Below are positions 23,480 through 32,380 of a stretch of 42,147 bases of DNA, piece by piece. The notes below the pieces were generated by a model. The model searched no databases. It saw only the letters and a program-made list of their open reading frames with translations, and was not told where the DNA came from. Each line of letters begins with the position of its first letter. Position 1 is the first letter of the stretch. Source of the stretch: a virus; IMG/VR virus record IMGVR_UViG_3300025362_000020, positions 1-42,147 of that record. The stretch is one strand, 5' to 3'. The translations under genes and the position numbers were made by a program.

Positions 23480-23992
23480 TTATTTTTTTATTTTTTTATA
23501 TTCAGTAAATTTATATGAAAATGGTTTTGTTATAATCCAATCAGAGTCATCAATAATTTCAAAATTATTAAATAACTTATCAATCGGGAAACTTTTATTT
23601 GCATTTGGATATAGTTTATTTATCCATGTTATTTCAACATAATCTACCAAATCAATCATAGAATTATATATTTGCTCACCGCCAATAACATAAACATCTT
23701 GATTATCTGTTTTTATTATTTCTGCTTTTTTAATTGCGTCATCAATATTTTTAACAAGATAAATAGATGCAAAAGTAGGGGCATTTATTCTTTTATTAGA
23801 AATAATTATGTATGTTCTATTTTTTAATGCATCAAATGATAATGTATCATAAGTATTTTTACCTACTATACAAATATTTCTGTGAGTTTTTACTTGATAT
23901 TGTTTTAAATCTTCGGGTAAATGCCAAAGTAATTGATTATCATTACCAATTGCTCCGTCAATACTTACTGATGATATCATTTTTAATTTCAT
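23480..23992 (-). CDS. folA: Dihydrofolate reductase
   Basis: 170 aa, the usual bacterial length. MISSVSIDGAIGNDNQLLWHLPEDLKQY carries the DHFR N-terminal block, including the W-H-L-P-E-D substrate loop; the acid is E27 or D28. CIVGKNTYDTL is the NADPH-binding segment, and QDVYVIGGEQIY the GG motif. It regenerates tetrahydrofolate from the dihydrofolate made by the adjacent thymidylate synthase. It starts seven bases after thyA. Confidence 0.9.
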   Translation of the reverse strand: MKLKMISSVSIDGAIGNDNQLLWHLPEDLKQYQVKTHRNICIVGKNTYDTLSFDALKNRTYIIISNKRINAPTFASIYLVKNIDDAIKKAEIIKTDNQDVYVIGGEQIYNSMIDLVDYVEITWINKLYPNANKSFPIDKLFNNFEIIDDSDWIITKPFSYKFTEYKKIKK

Positions 23993-23998
23993 ATATTT

Positions 23999-24922
23999 TT
24001 AAATTGCAACTGTAATATTTTTCCAGTTTGTGTGAGGATTGTAGTTAATTAATTCAAAATCTTTTGGTGTAAAATTCCAAAAACCTTTGTCAGGATTTAA
24101 TATTAATTTAGGGATATTCCCTTTTGAATTTCTAAGTATTTGTTCTTTCACATATACAATATGATCTTCATATAAATGAGCATCACCAGCATTAATGATT
24201 AAATCACCTGGAATCATATTAACTTCTTGAGCCATCATCATTAATAAAATAGCATATGATGCAATATTAAAGGGTCCGCCTAAGAATACATCCCATGATC
24301 TAATATTCATAATCATATCTAGTTTTCTTTTTTCTTCTCCTATATCTGATGTATAAAATTGAAAAGACCAATGACAAGGAGGCAAAGCCATTTTAGTAAT
24401 TTGATCGACATGCCATGCAGATACAATCATTCTTCTGTCATCTGGATTTGTTTTAAGCATGTCAATAATATTTTGGAGTTGATTAATATGATTTTCTTCA
24501 TATTCGCCAATCGGCCATTCTACCTTTTCACTATATGTCCAATTAACCCATTGATGTCCATATATAGGTCCCATTTCTCCAGTTTTATCATCTCCCCATT
24601 CATCCCATATAGTTGTACTATATTTCTCTTTTAGTTCAAATTTATTAGTTGAACCTGAAAGAAACCATAATAATTCACCTATGATTGATTTAAGATGTAC
24701 TTTTTTTGTAGTCAACAAAGGAAACCATTCACCTACGTTATTAAATTTAACCTGAGGACCGAAAACAGAAAGAGTTTTAGTCCCTGTGCGATTTTCTTTC
24801 CATCTACCTTCCTTTAAAATTTGTTGTAATAATCTATCATATGCAGAATCTGTAGGATTTTGTGTATACACTCTATGTTGATGCTCTCTAAAAACCTCAC
24901 CATTCCATTTATTTTTAATCAT
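23999..24922 (-). CDS. thyA: Thymidylate synthase (ThyA type)
   Basis: 307 aa with a ~25-residue N-terminal extension. Signature blocks: GTKTLSVFGPQ (about 47-57), TTKKVHLKSIIGELLWFLSG (71-90), MGPIYGHQW, PDDRRMIVSAWH (160-171, the phosphate arginines), LPPCHWSFQFY with catalytic C183, and GGPFNIASYA. It methylates dUMP to dTMP. First gene of thyA-folA-GT. A TATATAATAATAAAAAATAAA stretch precedes the start, and a bidirectional-looking terminator sits upstream at 24982-25011. Confidence 0.93.
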   Translation of the reverse strand: MIKNKWNGEVFREHQHRVYTQNPTDSAYDRLLQQILKEGRWKENRTGTKTLSVFGPQVKFNNVGEWFPLLTTKKVHLKSIIGELLWFLSGSTNKFELKEKYSTTIWDEWGDDKTGEMGPIYGHQWVNWTYSEKVEWPIGEYEENHINQLQNIIDMLKTNPDDRRMIVSAWHVDQITKMALPPCHWSFQFYTSDIGEEKRKLDMIMNIRSWDVFLGGPFNIASYAILLMMMAQEVNMIPGDLIINAGDAHLYEDHIVYVKEQILRNSKGNIPKLILNPDKGFWNFTPKDFELINYNPHTNWKNITVAI

Positions 24923-24981
24923 AAACGTTTATTTTTTATTATTATATAAAGTTTTGTACTAATTGTTTTAAAAAGGAAAGG

Positions 24982-25011
24982 AAAAAAGACCTAAATTTTT
25001 AGGTCTTTTTT
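24982..25011 (-). terminator. Terminator after the tape-measure gene
   Basis: AAAAAGACCTA (24983-24993) pairs with TAGGTCTTTTT (25000-25010). On the minus strand it ends the 25033-27525 gene with a T tract. It could also work in the plus direction. Confidence 0.8.
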
Positions 25012-25032
25012 AAATGTATATGTATATTTTAA

Positions 25033-27525
25033 TTATGATGGATTCCAATAATAAACTCCTCCACTTTTTGTAGTATCAAATTCAAATACAAATTGGCCAT
25101 TTTTAATAGCAGCAACAACATTTGCTCCTACTTGTTGACCAATCATTTGTGAAATTTCATTCCAATTTTCCCTTTCTGATTTAGATGCTGATGCAGTAGT
25201 TGATTGAGTATTAACGATATTTGAAGATGAATTACTAGATGAAGTATATTCTGGTCTAATATTAGCAGCAGAAGTTTTTTTCATTATTGCAGTTAATTTA
25301 TCAGCATTCAATTTATCTACATTTACAGCTAATACTCCAATTCCTTCGCCTAATTCATTTATTGATTCAGATACTCGTTTTAATCCATCTAATGATCTTG
25401 ATAATTTACTTAATTTTCCAAGTTTATCAGTTAACATTGTAGAAAAAGATGTAATTGTCGAAACAATATTCCCAGCAATTTGTTCTCCTGAAATAGTTCC
25501 TGTTTGATTTCCATCAGCATCTAAAATTGGTAATTCATTATTAACTCCAAATTTAGAAAATGTTTTAAGTACTTCAGCAAATTGAATAACAGCACCTAAA
25601 ATACCGTGTTTACCAACAAGAGCTTTACTCATTCTTTTCATTCTTCTTCGTTGTCTTCCTGAAATGCCAGGTTCACCATCGCCAAATTCTTCTTCTGATC
25701 TACTAAATAATTTATTTGTAAAATAAAGAAATGAATTTACCATATTAGTTGATACTGTGTCAGCCGATACATATTTAGTTACTTCATTTCCCTCTTCATC
25801 GTATGATATATATCCTATTTCATTTTTTTCTCCAAACTCAGCGTAAATTTTAAGTGCACTTGCAAATTGAATAACAGCAGATAAAATACCACGTTTCCCA
25901 GTAAGAGCTCTACCCATTTTTTTGATTTTAAGGGCTTGTCCACTTTCTAATTCTGATGTGCTTGAAATTAAACCTTCTAAGAAACTACTTATTGTTGTGC
26001 TAATATTTGCACCAACATTAGCAACATTTATTTTTTCGCCAAAAATAGGTTCGCCTTTAGAATCCGTACCTTCTATAACTCTCATATTATCTATTTTTGC
26101 AAATGCTGATATAGCTTTAGCAAACATTGATAATGCAACAGACATAGACATAAGAACCCCAACTGCAGCAAATATTTTAACACTATTTTTAATAAATTGA
26201 TAAGCTCTTTGTATAGCATTTCCCTTTCCTGATAAAGAAGAAATACCACCTAAAAATCCTTCAATAGTAGAAGAAATCATAGATTTTATAGTATCTTTAA
26301 CATCCATATCTTGAGTTTCTTTAGCTGCTTTTGCCATTTTAGAAACACTTAAAGATAAAACTAATAATGCAGCAGACATTGCAATTGAAACCCCAACACC
26401 AAGCAAAATTGGAATAGCAGCTAATCCTAATAGTACAAACATTCCAACTGAAGCAAGTACAATTAACCCCATAGTTCCTAATCCACGTAATACCATTTTT
26501 TTATTACTGTCTTTTTCTTCTCCATCAGGTTGTGATCCTAATGATAATTTGCCACCCATTAAATATTTAGCAGCAGTTGCCATTGCTACTAAAGCAGCAG
26601 ACAAAACAACCATTCCTAACGACATCATAAAAACAACAGTAGTTCCCTTTTTAATTAAAGGAGCAGCTAATCCCATTAATGCAAACATACCTACTGCTGC
26701 TGCTACAATTCCCATCATAGTTAATAATGAACCAGCAATACTGCCTCCTGATTCTTCTCCTAATATCATAGGTAAAAATTTTAGTGTTAATGCAAATGCA
26801 ATTATTCCTCCTGCTAATGTTATCATGCCAATTCCAATATCTTTTATTGCATCGCTTCCTCTATCTACAATTTTTCTAGCTAATGCTAATACACCAAACA
26901 TTATAACTAATGATAATATAGTAAATCCTATAAATATTAATGCATCTTTTGGCGTACGTAATTTTAATATTTTACTTGTTAAATACAATGTTCCAGCAAA
27001 TGCTAAAATACCTGCTGATAAATAAAGTAAGAATGAAGAAATCATTCTTAATGGTTTAGCTATTTTTTTCAATGCTCTCCCAATTTTACCAAATAATGTA
27101 GCGGCTCTGCTAACTCTTTTAGCTTTTCTACCATCACCCATTTCATGCATAAATAAATAAAGTTTTCTTAATGTTCCAATTGCTTTATTAACTCTTTTTG
27201 TTTTAGTTCTTCCAAGTTCATTAAGTCCTGTTACAAAATTAGGTAATGCGTTAGAAATAGTAACCATTCCTTCTGCAAAATAATCGAAATTTTTACCTTT
27301 ATCTCCTTCAACTATCTCAGATATATTTTTCATAAAGGATATAAAAGATGTTTTAGTTTTATCTTTTATTAATCCAAATGTTAATAAACTACCAGATAAT
27401 CCACCAAAAATTTTATTGCTAGCTTTTGGTTTATCTTTTGATTTCTCATTACCCCCCATTTTAGCTTCGATTTTCGAAATGGTTGATAATATTCCATGTA
27501 AGAGTTCGTTTGCTGTTTTTGCCAT
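25033..27525 (-). CDS. Tape-measure-like tail protein
   Basis: 830 aa. An Ala/Lys-rich helical N-terminus (about 1-165) is followed by a long region with many hydrophobic helices (about 165-400, e.g. IFIGFTILSLVIMFGVLALA, VVFMMSLGMVVLSAALVAMA), then repeated helical units (KMGRALTGKRGILSAVIQFA and MSKALVGKHGILGAVIQFAE), and a Ser/Thr linker before NGQFVFEFDTTKSGGVYYWNP. Hydrophobic alternating helices and position right after the chaperone pair fit a tail tape measure, which sets tail length and inserts in the host membrane. T4 gp29 is 590 aa. A large membrane-associated internal protein is the alternative. Confidence 0.65.
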   Translation of the reverse strand: MAKTANELLHGILSTISKIEAKMGGNEKSKDKPKASNKIFGGLSGSLLTFGLIKDKTKTSFISFMKNISEIVEGDKGKNFDYFAEGMVTISNALPNFVTGLNELGRTKTKRVNKAIGTLRKLYLFMHEMGDGRKAKRVSRAATLFGKIGRALKKIAKPLRMISSFLLYLSAGILAFAGTLYLTSKILKLRTPKDALIFIGFTILSLVIMFGVLALARKIVDRGSDAIKDIGIGMITLAGGIIAFALTLKFLPMILGEESGGSIAGSLLTMMGIVAAAVGMFALMGLAAPLIKKGTTVVFMMSLGMVVLSAALVAMATAAKYLMGGKLSLGSQPDGEEKDSNKKMVLRGLGTMGLIVLASVGMFVLLGLAAIPILLGVGVSIAMSAALLVLSLSVSKMAKAAKETQDMDVKDTIKSMISSTIEGFLGGISSLSGKGNAIQRAYQFIKNSVKIFAAVGVLMSMSVALSMFAKAISAFAKIDNMRVIEGTDSKGEPIFGEKINVANVGANISTTISSFLEGLISSTSELESGQALKIKKMGRALTGKRGILSAVIQFASALKIYAEFGEKNEIGYISYDEEGNEVTKYVSADTVSTNMVNSFLYFTNKLFSRSEEEFGDGEPGISGRQRRRMKRMSKALVGKHGILGAVIQFAEVLKTFSKFGVNNELPILDADGNQTGTISGEQIAGNIVSTITSFSTMLTDKLGKLSKLSRSLDGLKRVSESINELGEGIGVLAVNVDKLNADKLTAIMKKTSAANIRPEYTSSSNSSSNIVNTQSTTASASKSERENWNEISQMIGQQVGANVVAAIKNGQFVFEFDTTKSGGVYYWNPS

Positions 27526-27533
27526 GTAAACAG

Positions 27534-27552
27534 AATTTTATTTTATATATCT
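27534..27552 (-). promoter_or_regulatory. TATATAAAATAAAA promoter box, leftward
   Basis: On the minus strand AGATATATAAAATAAAAT lies about 10 bases before the tape-measure ATG and directly after a terminator. That gives the gene its own late-type transcript. Confidence 0.5.
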
Positions 27553-27560
27553 AACAAAAT

Positions 27561-27588
27561 AAAAAGGCACTATAAAAATAGTGCCTTT
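27561..27588 (-). terminator. Terminator after the chaperone gene pair
   Basis: AAAGGCACTA (27563-27572) pairs with TAGTGCCTTT (27579-27588), loop 6, with a T tract on the minus strand. Confidence 0.8.
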
Positions 27589-27597
27589 AAAAAATTA

Positions 27598-27951
27598 TTA
27601 AATTTTAGGAAGATTTACTTTAGGAAGACTTACTTTTGGAATTTTAAACCCACCAAAATCAGTATTACCCATTGGAGTATCCGATCCTTGTTTTTGATAG
27701 TCTTTTTGATATTCTTTTTGCTTTCCTTTATATTGTTTTTGTTCTTCATCTAAAGACTCTTCATAATTTTTCAACATATATTCTATTCTATAAAATTCCA
27801 TCTTATCTAAATCTAATGGACTTAAATGTAATTTATACGCTAAAATAAATTCAATTTTAAACCAATTCGTTAAACGGCATTGAAATAAGGAAAATAGATT
27901 TAATCCCGCCTTGAAAAGATAACGGAACAGTCCGTTCAGCTCCTTCCTCAT
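27598..27951 (-). CDS. Tail assembly chaperone, downstream (T-type) frame
   Basis: 117 aa if started at ATG 27951, but that start lies inside the upstream gene and the first ~30 residues look like out-of-frame noise. The convincing part begins near WFKIEFILAYKLHLSPLDLD and continues MEFYRIEYMLKNYEESLDE, then a charged tail. It is in the +1 (or -2) frame relative to the 332-aa gene it overlaps by 95 bases. Two overlapping frames just upstream of the tape measure gene are the standard tail-chaperone (G/GT) arrangement, so it is probably made as a fusion by frameshifting. Confidence 0.6.
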   Translation of the reverse strand: MRKELNGLFRYLFKAGLNLFSLFQCRLTNWFKIEFILAYKLHLSPLDLDKMEFYRIEYMLKNYEESLDEEQKQYKGKQKEYQKDYQKQGSDTPMGNTDFGGFKIPKVSLPKVNLPKI

Positions 27952-28855
27952 CTTTATATTTAACTACTGGTTCTACAGCATCAGCAAATATATTTCTAAT
28001 TTCATTTAACATCGAAATTTCAACTGGCGACCAATTATGTGAATCAATAACAATTTTTGAATATGTGTCATCATTTAATCCTCTCCAATCCATCATTACA
28101 AATGGGGCAAAAGAAATAAAATCTTCATCAATAATTTCATTTAATTGTCTTTTACGTATAATATAATTTTTTAACCAATTTGTTATTCCAACTGATGGAA
28201 TTGTAATAGGTAAAGTTTTACCTGATTTAAATTTTAATATAAATATTCTTTTCTCTTGATCATAATATTTCATTAATCTTGGATCAAATGTAATATAATC
28301 AACCATATCTTTAGTTACATCAACTTTACTAGTTTCAGAAGTTTTAACTTGAAGTTTATTTTCTCCATCAACAAATGTAAATTCTCTTATAGCTAATAAG
28401 ATATAAAATCTATCAATTTCTTTTATATCTTTCCAAGATGACATTTTTTTATTTGGATATTTAATCTTTGCACATCTTTCAATAATATAATTTAACATAT
28501 CATCTAAAGCTGAAAGATCATCTTCATTTAAAGTAGACCAGTGTCTAATTTCTCCAGCAGAAGCAGATCTAATAACGATCTCAGTTCCATCTGGATAAAA
28601 CAAACCCTGAGTAGGTAAATCTTTTATTGATAATTGTTGCCAACCAATCTGATTAGCCATTTGAATTTGATCATCTTTTTTATGCCAAGGTTTGTGAATT
28701 TCAGAAGTATCTTGGATATCTGATCCTACATTAGAAGTAGATACATTAGAAGTAATTGCTGCCGATTGATTTTTTTCAATTTTATCAGCAAATTCTTTTA
28801 ATTTTTCTTCATTTAAATCCTTTGCAGAATCAGGACCATCATAATGTTGTGCCAT
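27857..28855 (-). CDS. Tail assembly chaperone / T4 gp26-like baseplate assembly protein
   Basis: 332 aa. A disordered N-terminal ~75 residues is followed by IKDLPTQGLFYPDGTEIVIRS (about 95-115) and EIRHWSTLNEDDLSALDDML, a pattern I associate with T4 gp26-type proteins and their relatives (LPS-G-x-x-Y-P...). The C-terminus (ISMPFNELV) would join WFKIEF of the overlapping frame after a +1 or -2 shift near its stop. The position before the tape measure supports a tail chaperone. Preceded on the minus strand by TATATAAATTAAAAA. Confidence 0.65.
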   Translation of the reverse strand: MAQHYDGPDSAKDLNEEKLKEFADKIEKNQSAAITSNVSTSNVGSDIQDTSEIHKPWHKKDDQIQMANQIGWQQLSIKDLPTQGLFYPDGTEIVIRSASAGEIRHWSTLNEDDLSALDDMLNYIIERCAKIKYPNKKMSSWKDIKEIDRFYILLAIREFTFVDGENKLQVKTSETSKVDVTKDMVDYITFDPRLMKYYDQEKRIFILKFKSGKTLPITIPSVGITNWLKNYIIRKRQLNEIIDEDFISFAPFVMMDWRGLNDDTYSKIVIDSHNWSPVEISMLNEIRNIFADAVEPVVKYKDEEGAERTVPLSFQGGIKSIFLISMPFNELV

Positions 28856-28880
28856 ATATTTTATTAATTTTAGTTGTTTT

Positions 28881-28894
28881 TAATTTATATATTA
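28881..28894 (-). promoter_or_regulatory. TATATAAATTA promoter box, leftward
   Basis: Reads AATATATAAATTAAAAA on the minus strand, upstream of the chaperone gene and divergent from the box at 28931. Confidence 0.4.
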
Positions 28895-28928
28895 TTATAT
28901 GTTAAAAATACTGCTTGGTTTTTCTAAA

Positions 28929-28942
28929 TATATAAATAAAAA
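28929..28942 (+). promoter_or_regulatory. T4-late-like promoter box (TATAAATA at 28931-28938)
   Basis: AATATATAAATAAAAATAG precedes the ankyrin gene by 12 bases. It is nearly identical to the boxes before the gp4-like and portal genes. Confidence 0.55.
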
Positions 28943-28950
28943 TAGTTTTA

Positions 28951-29475
28951 ATGAAAGCTAAATTAGTTAAAGAAAGTTTAAATAATATTTTAAGTCCTAA
29001 ATCTGAAAATGAAATATTAAATGACATGGTTAAATTAAATCCTGATAATTTGTTAATTAAATCATCTAAAAATGGTTTTACAAAAGGAGTTAAATTAGCT
29101 TTAGAAAAAAGGGCTAATGTGCATGTTAATAATAATGCTGCTTTAAGAGGGGCTTCTGAAAATGGTTATACTGAAATTGTAAAGATTTTGCTTGATGCTA
29201 GGGCTGATGTGCATTCTAAGAATGATTATGCTTTAAGATATGCTTCTGAAAATGGTCGTACTGAAGTTGTAAAACTTTTACTTGACGCTGGGGCTAATAT
29301 TCATGTTATGAATAATTATGCTTTAATATGGGCTTCTAACAATGGTCATACTGAAGTTGTAAAGGTTTTGCTTGATGCTGGGGCTGATGTGCATGCTAAT
29401 GATGATAATGCTTTAAGATGTGCTTCTGAAAGGGGTTATGCTGAAGTTGTAAAGATATTAAAAAAATATATGTAA
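28951..29475 (+). CDS. Ankyrin-repeat protein with MKAKLVKE leader
   Basis: 174 aa. Leader MKAKLVKE, then SLNNILSPKSENEILNDMVKL, N-cap KSSKNGFTKGVKLALEKRANVH, three full 30-residue ankyrin units and the cap ILKKYM. It is the only rightward gene within the leftward tail block, with its own TATAAATA box, which suggests insertion as a cassette. Its last codons (TTA AAA AAA TAT) create an in-phase A AAA AAA heptamer; the -1 frame leads into VNESLFIPKT. Confidence 0.85.
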   Translation: MKAKLVKESLNNILSPKSENEILNDMVKLNPDNLLIKSSKNGFTKGVKLALEKRANVHVNNNAALRGASENGYTEIVKILLDARADVHSKNDYALRYASENGRTEVVKLLLDAGANIHVMNNYALIWASNNGHTEVVKVLLDAGADVHANDDNALRCASERGYAEVVKILKKYM

Positions 29476-29573
29476 ATGAATCATTGTTTATACCAAAAAC
29501 AAGAAAGTCAATTTTAAGTATGGTAAAAAATAAAGAAATAGAAGCTGATACTATATTACATAAATTTTTCTAA
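29472..29573 (+). pseudogene. Leftover VNES..IPKT module after the ankyrin gene
   Basis: In the -1 frame: VNESLFIPKTRKSILSMVKN ... ILHKFF then TAA. It repeats the VNESILTPKS block seen inside the 713-2224 protein. There is no start codon. It is either the remains of a fused module lost by an indel in the A7 run (29460-29466) or a minor frameshift extension. It overlaps the end of the minus-strand gene by 18 bases. Confidence 0.5.
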
Positions 29574-30785
29574 ATACTCTTCTGAAATTATAGTTCCATT
29601 AGCATCTGTTATATGTTTTGTTCCATCTTGTTCAACTGCTATTCCTAACAAATGTTTATATCCTGCTTCAGATTTATCAACAACTAAATAAAAATTATTA
29701 TAATATTTGTTATTATCATTATAATGAGATCTACTAAAACTTTGTATAAATTTTTTAGCATCATCAGGAGATTTAATACTATAAACATTAAAATTAGTTC
29801 CACCTCCTACACGTTCTATACTTTTTATATCATCTATTATTAATTGTACCTTTTTAAAAACTCCCTCATGTGATCTAGGTTTAAAATATGATAATACTTC
29901 TTTATTTTTAAAGTCATTTTTAGCTGCACCATTGTTTGACCGATATTGTATTTCTCTTATTTTTCCATCAACACGTACTGTAGCAGCAATCATTGATTTT
30001 TGATCAGTTGCTGATTTAGTAAAATCAAATACATAATATTGAATACTCCATAAATTTACATAATCATTCCAAAATGACAAATTATTTTGAATACACCATT
30101 TTTCTGCACCAAGATCATTTCCCATCTTATAATCAACTGGTTCCATTATAAGGAGATCTGGTCTTGCAAGCAAAATATTTGCTTTTCCAGAAGAATTTTT
30201 TATTTTTTCTAATGTTGATTTAAGATTATAAGGACCACTAAAATTTTTAGACATTTCAAAAATTACATTATATAACCAATCACTATAATTATTAAATTCT
30301 GGCGGAAGTTTATATATTTTTGAATATTTATTATATCTTCCTCCTGATGTAGAAAAGAAATCAATAAATTCTGTAGCATATTTAGTATTTGCCTCTAATA
30401 ATTTTCGTATTTTAGAATCAACATTTTCTCTTGTTTTTGATGGTATAGATTTTAATATTTGATTAAATTTAATATCGTGTTTTGAATGTGATAAAAAATC
30501 ATATAAATCTTCAAGCTTTTTAAATGTATCTATTTGAGGTATTTTTGTTGGATGATTTTTTATTAATTCATATATTTCTAATATATTTTCAAGGTTTTCA
30601 TTATCTTGAATAAGCCATTTAGTAAATTTTCCAATATACGAAATTTTATTATCATTTAATAATTTTTGTTTAAGTATTTAAAATTCATTGTGATCTAGTG
30701 TTAAATGAGCTTTTTTTAATATAGATCTTGCTTGATCCATATTTTCTGATAAAAAATCATTAAGATTTAATCTAACTATATCCAT
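29556..30785 (-). pseudogene. 409-codon gene broken by one in-frame TAA
   Basis: ATG 30785 gives MDIVRLNLNDFLSENMDQAR... for 35 codons, then TAA at 30680-30678, then open frame to 29556 (374 codons). The present downstream frame could restart at ATG 30254 (232 aa, MSKNFSGPYNLKSTLEKI). A single base change, for example GAA to TAA, explains the break. The distal part has LGAEKWCIQNNLSFWNDYV and QYYVFDFTKSATDQKSMIAA, a W-C/Y-Y pattern I have seen in phage proteins of unknown role. It lies just downstream of a homing endonuclease gene. Confidence 0.7.
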
Positions 30786-30819
30786 CTTTATTAATTTTAT
30801 ATTTTTATATATATTTTCT

Positions 30820-32328
30820 TTAACCCAATTGTTTTTGCCATATATATTTTAAATTTCCAACTCCCCAAATTTTATGAAATTTACGGTCGAGCATTATTTC
30901 AGTTTCAGTTTTATTTTTATCAAAACCTTTTTCAACTAATTTATGTTTCATAAAATTACTTCGATGCATTCTTTTATCATTAGCCCACCAATAATTTATA
31001 GCTGTTAATCCTAAATTTTTAAATCCTAACACCTCATATAAGTTGCCATTACTTATATCTAAATTAGCATATGATATTATTTGAATAGGACTATATGTTT
31101 TAATAAAATTACTAAATAATTTTGATGCTGATCCTCTAATATTATAATTTATTTTATTACAAAATCTTAATAATTCATATTCATCTTCTTTAGATGTTTG
31201 ACCTAATATTTTTCTTTTTTTTCCGAACGTCATTAAAGAAAATAATTTATCTTCATAATAAAGTCCTAAACGAATAGATGACATGCAACTTCCTTGAATA
31301 TGATTTTTATCTAAAAATTGTTTAGATGTAGTATAATCTATATTTCTTATATTACATTTACGAGCATCTCCTTTATTTTTAGTTTTTAATAATGAATTTA
31401 GAATAATTGATTTAATAATATCTTGTTTAAAATTCCAGTCATCTTCCCATATTGTTATAAGTTTTATACCTTTATCATTACACATTTTCCATTTATTTTG
31501 ATGAAAGGTTTTTTCTTTAAATAAACTACTATGCCAATAAAGACCATTAAATTCAATAGCTATTTTTAAATCTGGAATATAAACATCTAATTCTTTACCA
31601 AATTTTCTATAATTAGATTTTACAATTCCATTATAATTTTCCTTAACAAAATTTAAAACATCTATTTCTGGTTTACTTGAAAAGAAAAAGTTTTCATGTT
31701 TACTACAATATAATTTAAATTTTGGATGTAACTTATATAAATCAACATTATTATTACAATTTTTAACTAAACATTTAGGATTGTTATTATTGTGTTTATA
31801 TAATAATATTTTTTTAGAAAAAGAAATTTTAGAATTTTCAGAATGTTTATTAATTATTGTAAAAAAATGGGGTAATATTTTCTTAAAAAACTTTTCAGTA
31901 TAATGATAAGAATTTATAAAATTATGAGTATTTAAAAATTCATTACATAAATCTATATCATCTTGTGATGGTTTATATTTCTCACTTAAATATAAATCTA
32001 TACATTTAGGGCAATATATTTTATATTTTTCATCTACATTTAAAGATTTTTTTCTACCATAAGATTGTATTTTTTGTAAATTATGTATTTTGCAATTTAT
32101 TGTGTATTTTGTAGTTGATGGAATTAATTCGTTCGTTTTTAATCTTTCATCATCTTTCCATACACCAAAACATTTCCCATTTTTATCTCTTGCCGTTACT
32201 ATAAAAGTTTGAGTTTTAACTATATTATTATTATTATTTAAAATTGGATCTTCTTTATATAAATATAAAATTTCTTTAGTTTGTTTATTAACATATTTGT
32301 GTTTTTTATTTATCACTTTATTATCCAT
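30820..32328 (-). CDS. Homing endonuclease, Vsr-like (EDxHD) fold
   Basis: 502 aa. Zinc-type cysteine pairs occur at C106-C109, C186/C191 and C208-H211. The nuclease core at about 218-300 has SKPEIDVLNFV (E221), GKELDVYIPDLKIAIEFNGLYWHSS (D248, E259, H266) and HQNKWKMCNDKGIKLITIWEDDW. This is the very-short-patch-repair-like fold of free-standing phage homing endonucleases. The C-terminal ~170 residues (from about 335) form a probable DNA-binding domain ending WQKQLG. It sits between the tail tube gene and the broken gene, and probably cuts intron- or insert-free relatives at the tail locus. Confidence 0.75.
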   Translation of the reverse strand: MDNKVINKKHKYVNKQTKEILYLYKEDPILNNNNNIVKTQTFIVTARDKNGKCFGVWKDDERLKTNELIPSTTKYTINCKIHNLQKIQSYGRKKSLNVDEKYKIYCPKCIDLYLSEKYKPSQDDIDLCNEFLNTHNFINSYHYTEKFFKKILPHFFTIINKHSENSKISFSKKILLYKHNNNNPKCLVKNCNNNVDLYKLHPKFKLYCSKHENFFFSSKPEIDVLNFVKENYNGIVKSNYRKFGKELDVYIPDLKIAIEFNGLYWHSSLFKEKTFHQNKWKMCNDKGIKLITIWEDDWNFKQDIIKSIILNSLLKTKNKGDARKCNIRNIDYTTSKQFLDKNHIQGSCMSSIRLGLYYEDKLFSLMTFGKKRKILGQTSKEDEYELLRFCNKINYNIRGSASKLFSNFIKTYSPIQIISYANLDISNGNLYEVLGFKNLGLTAINYWWANDKRMHRSNFMKHKLVEKGFDKNKTETEIMLDRKFHKIWGVGNLKYIWQKQLG

Positions 32329-32380
32329 TTTATTTTTTTAATTATATATTAAAAAACGGATTTGGTTTTCTATAACACAC

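Noticed and set aside
23812-24634. Plus-strand frames opposite folA and thyA
   Set aside because: Shadows of well-identified enzyme genes.
25922-27025. Long plus-strand frames opposite the tape-measure-like gene
   Set aside because: The Ile/Pro/Asn/Ala-rich translation is the complement of hydrophobic helices; no promoter box or start context.
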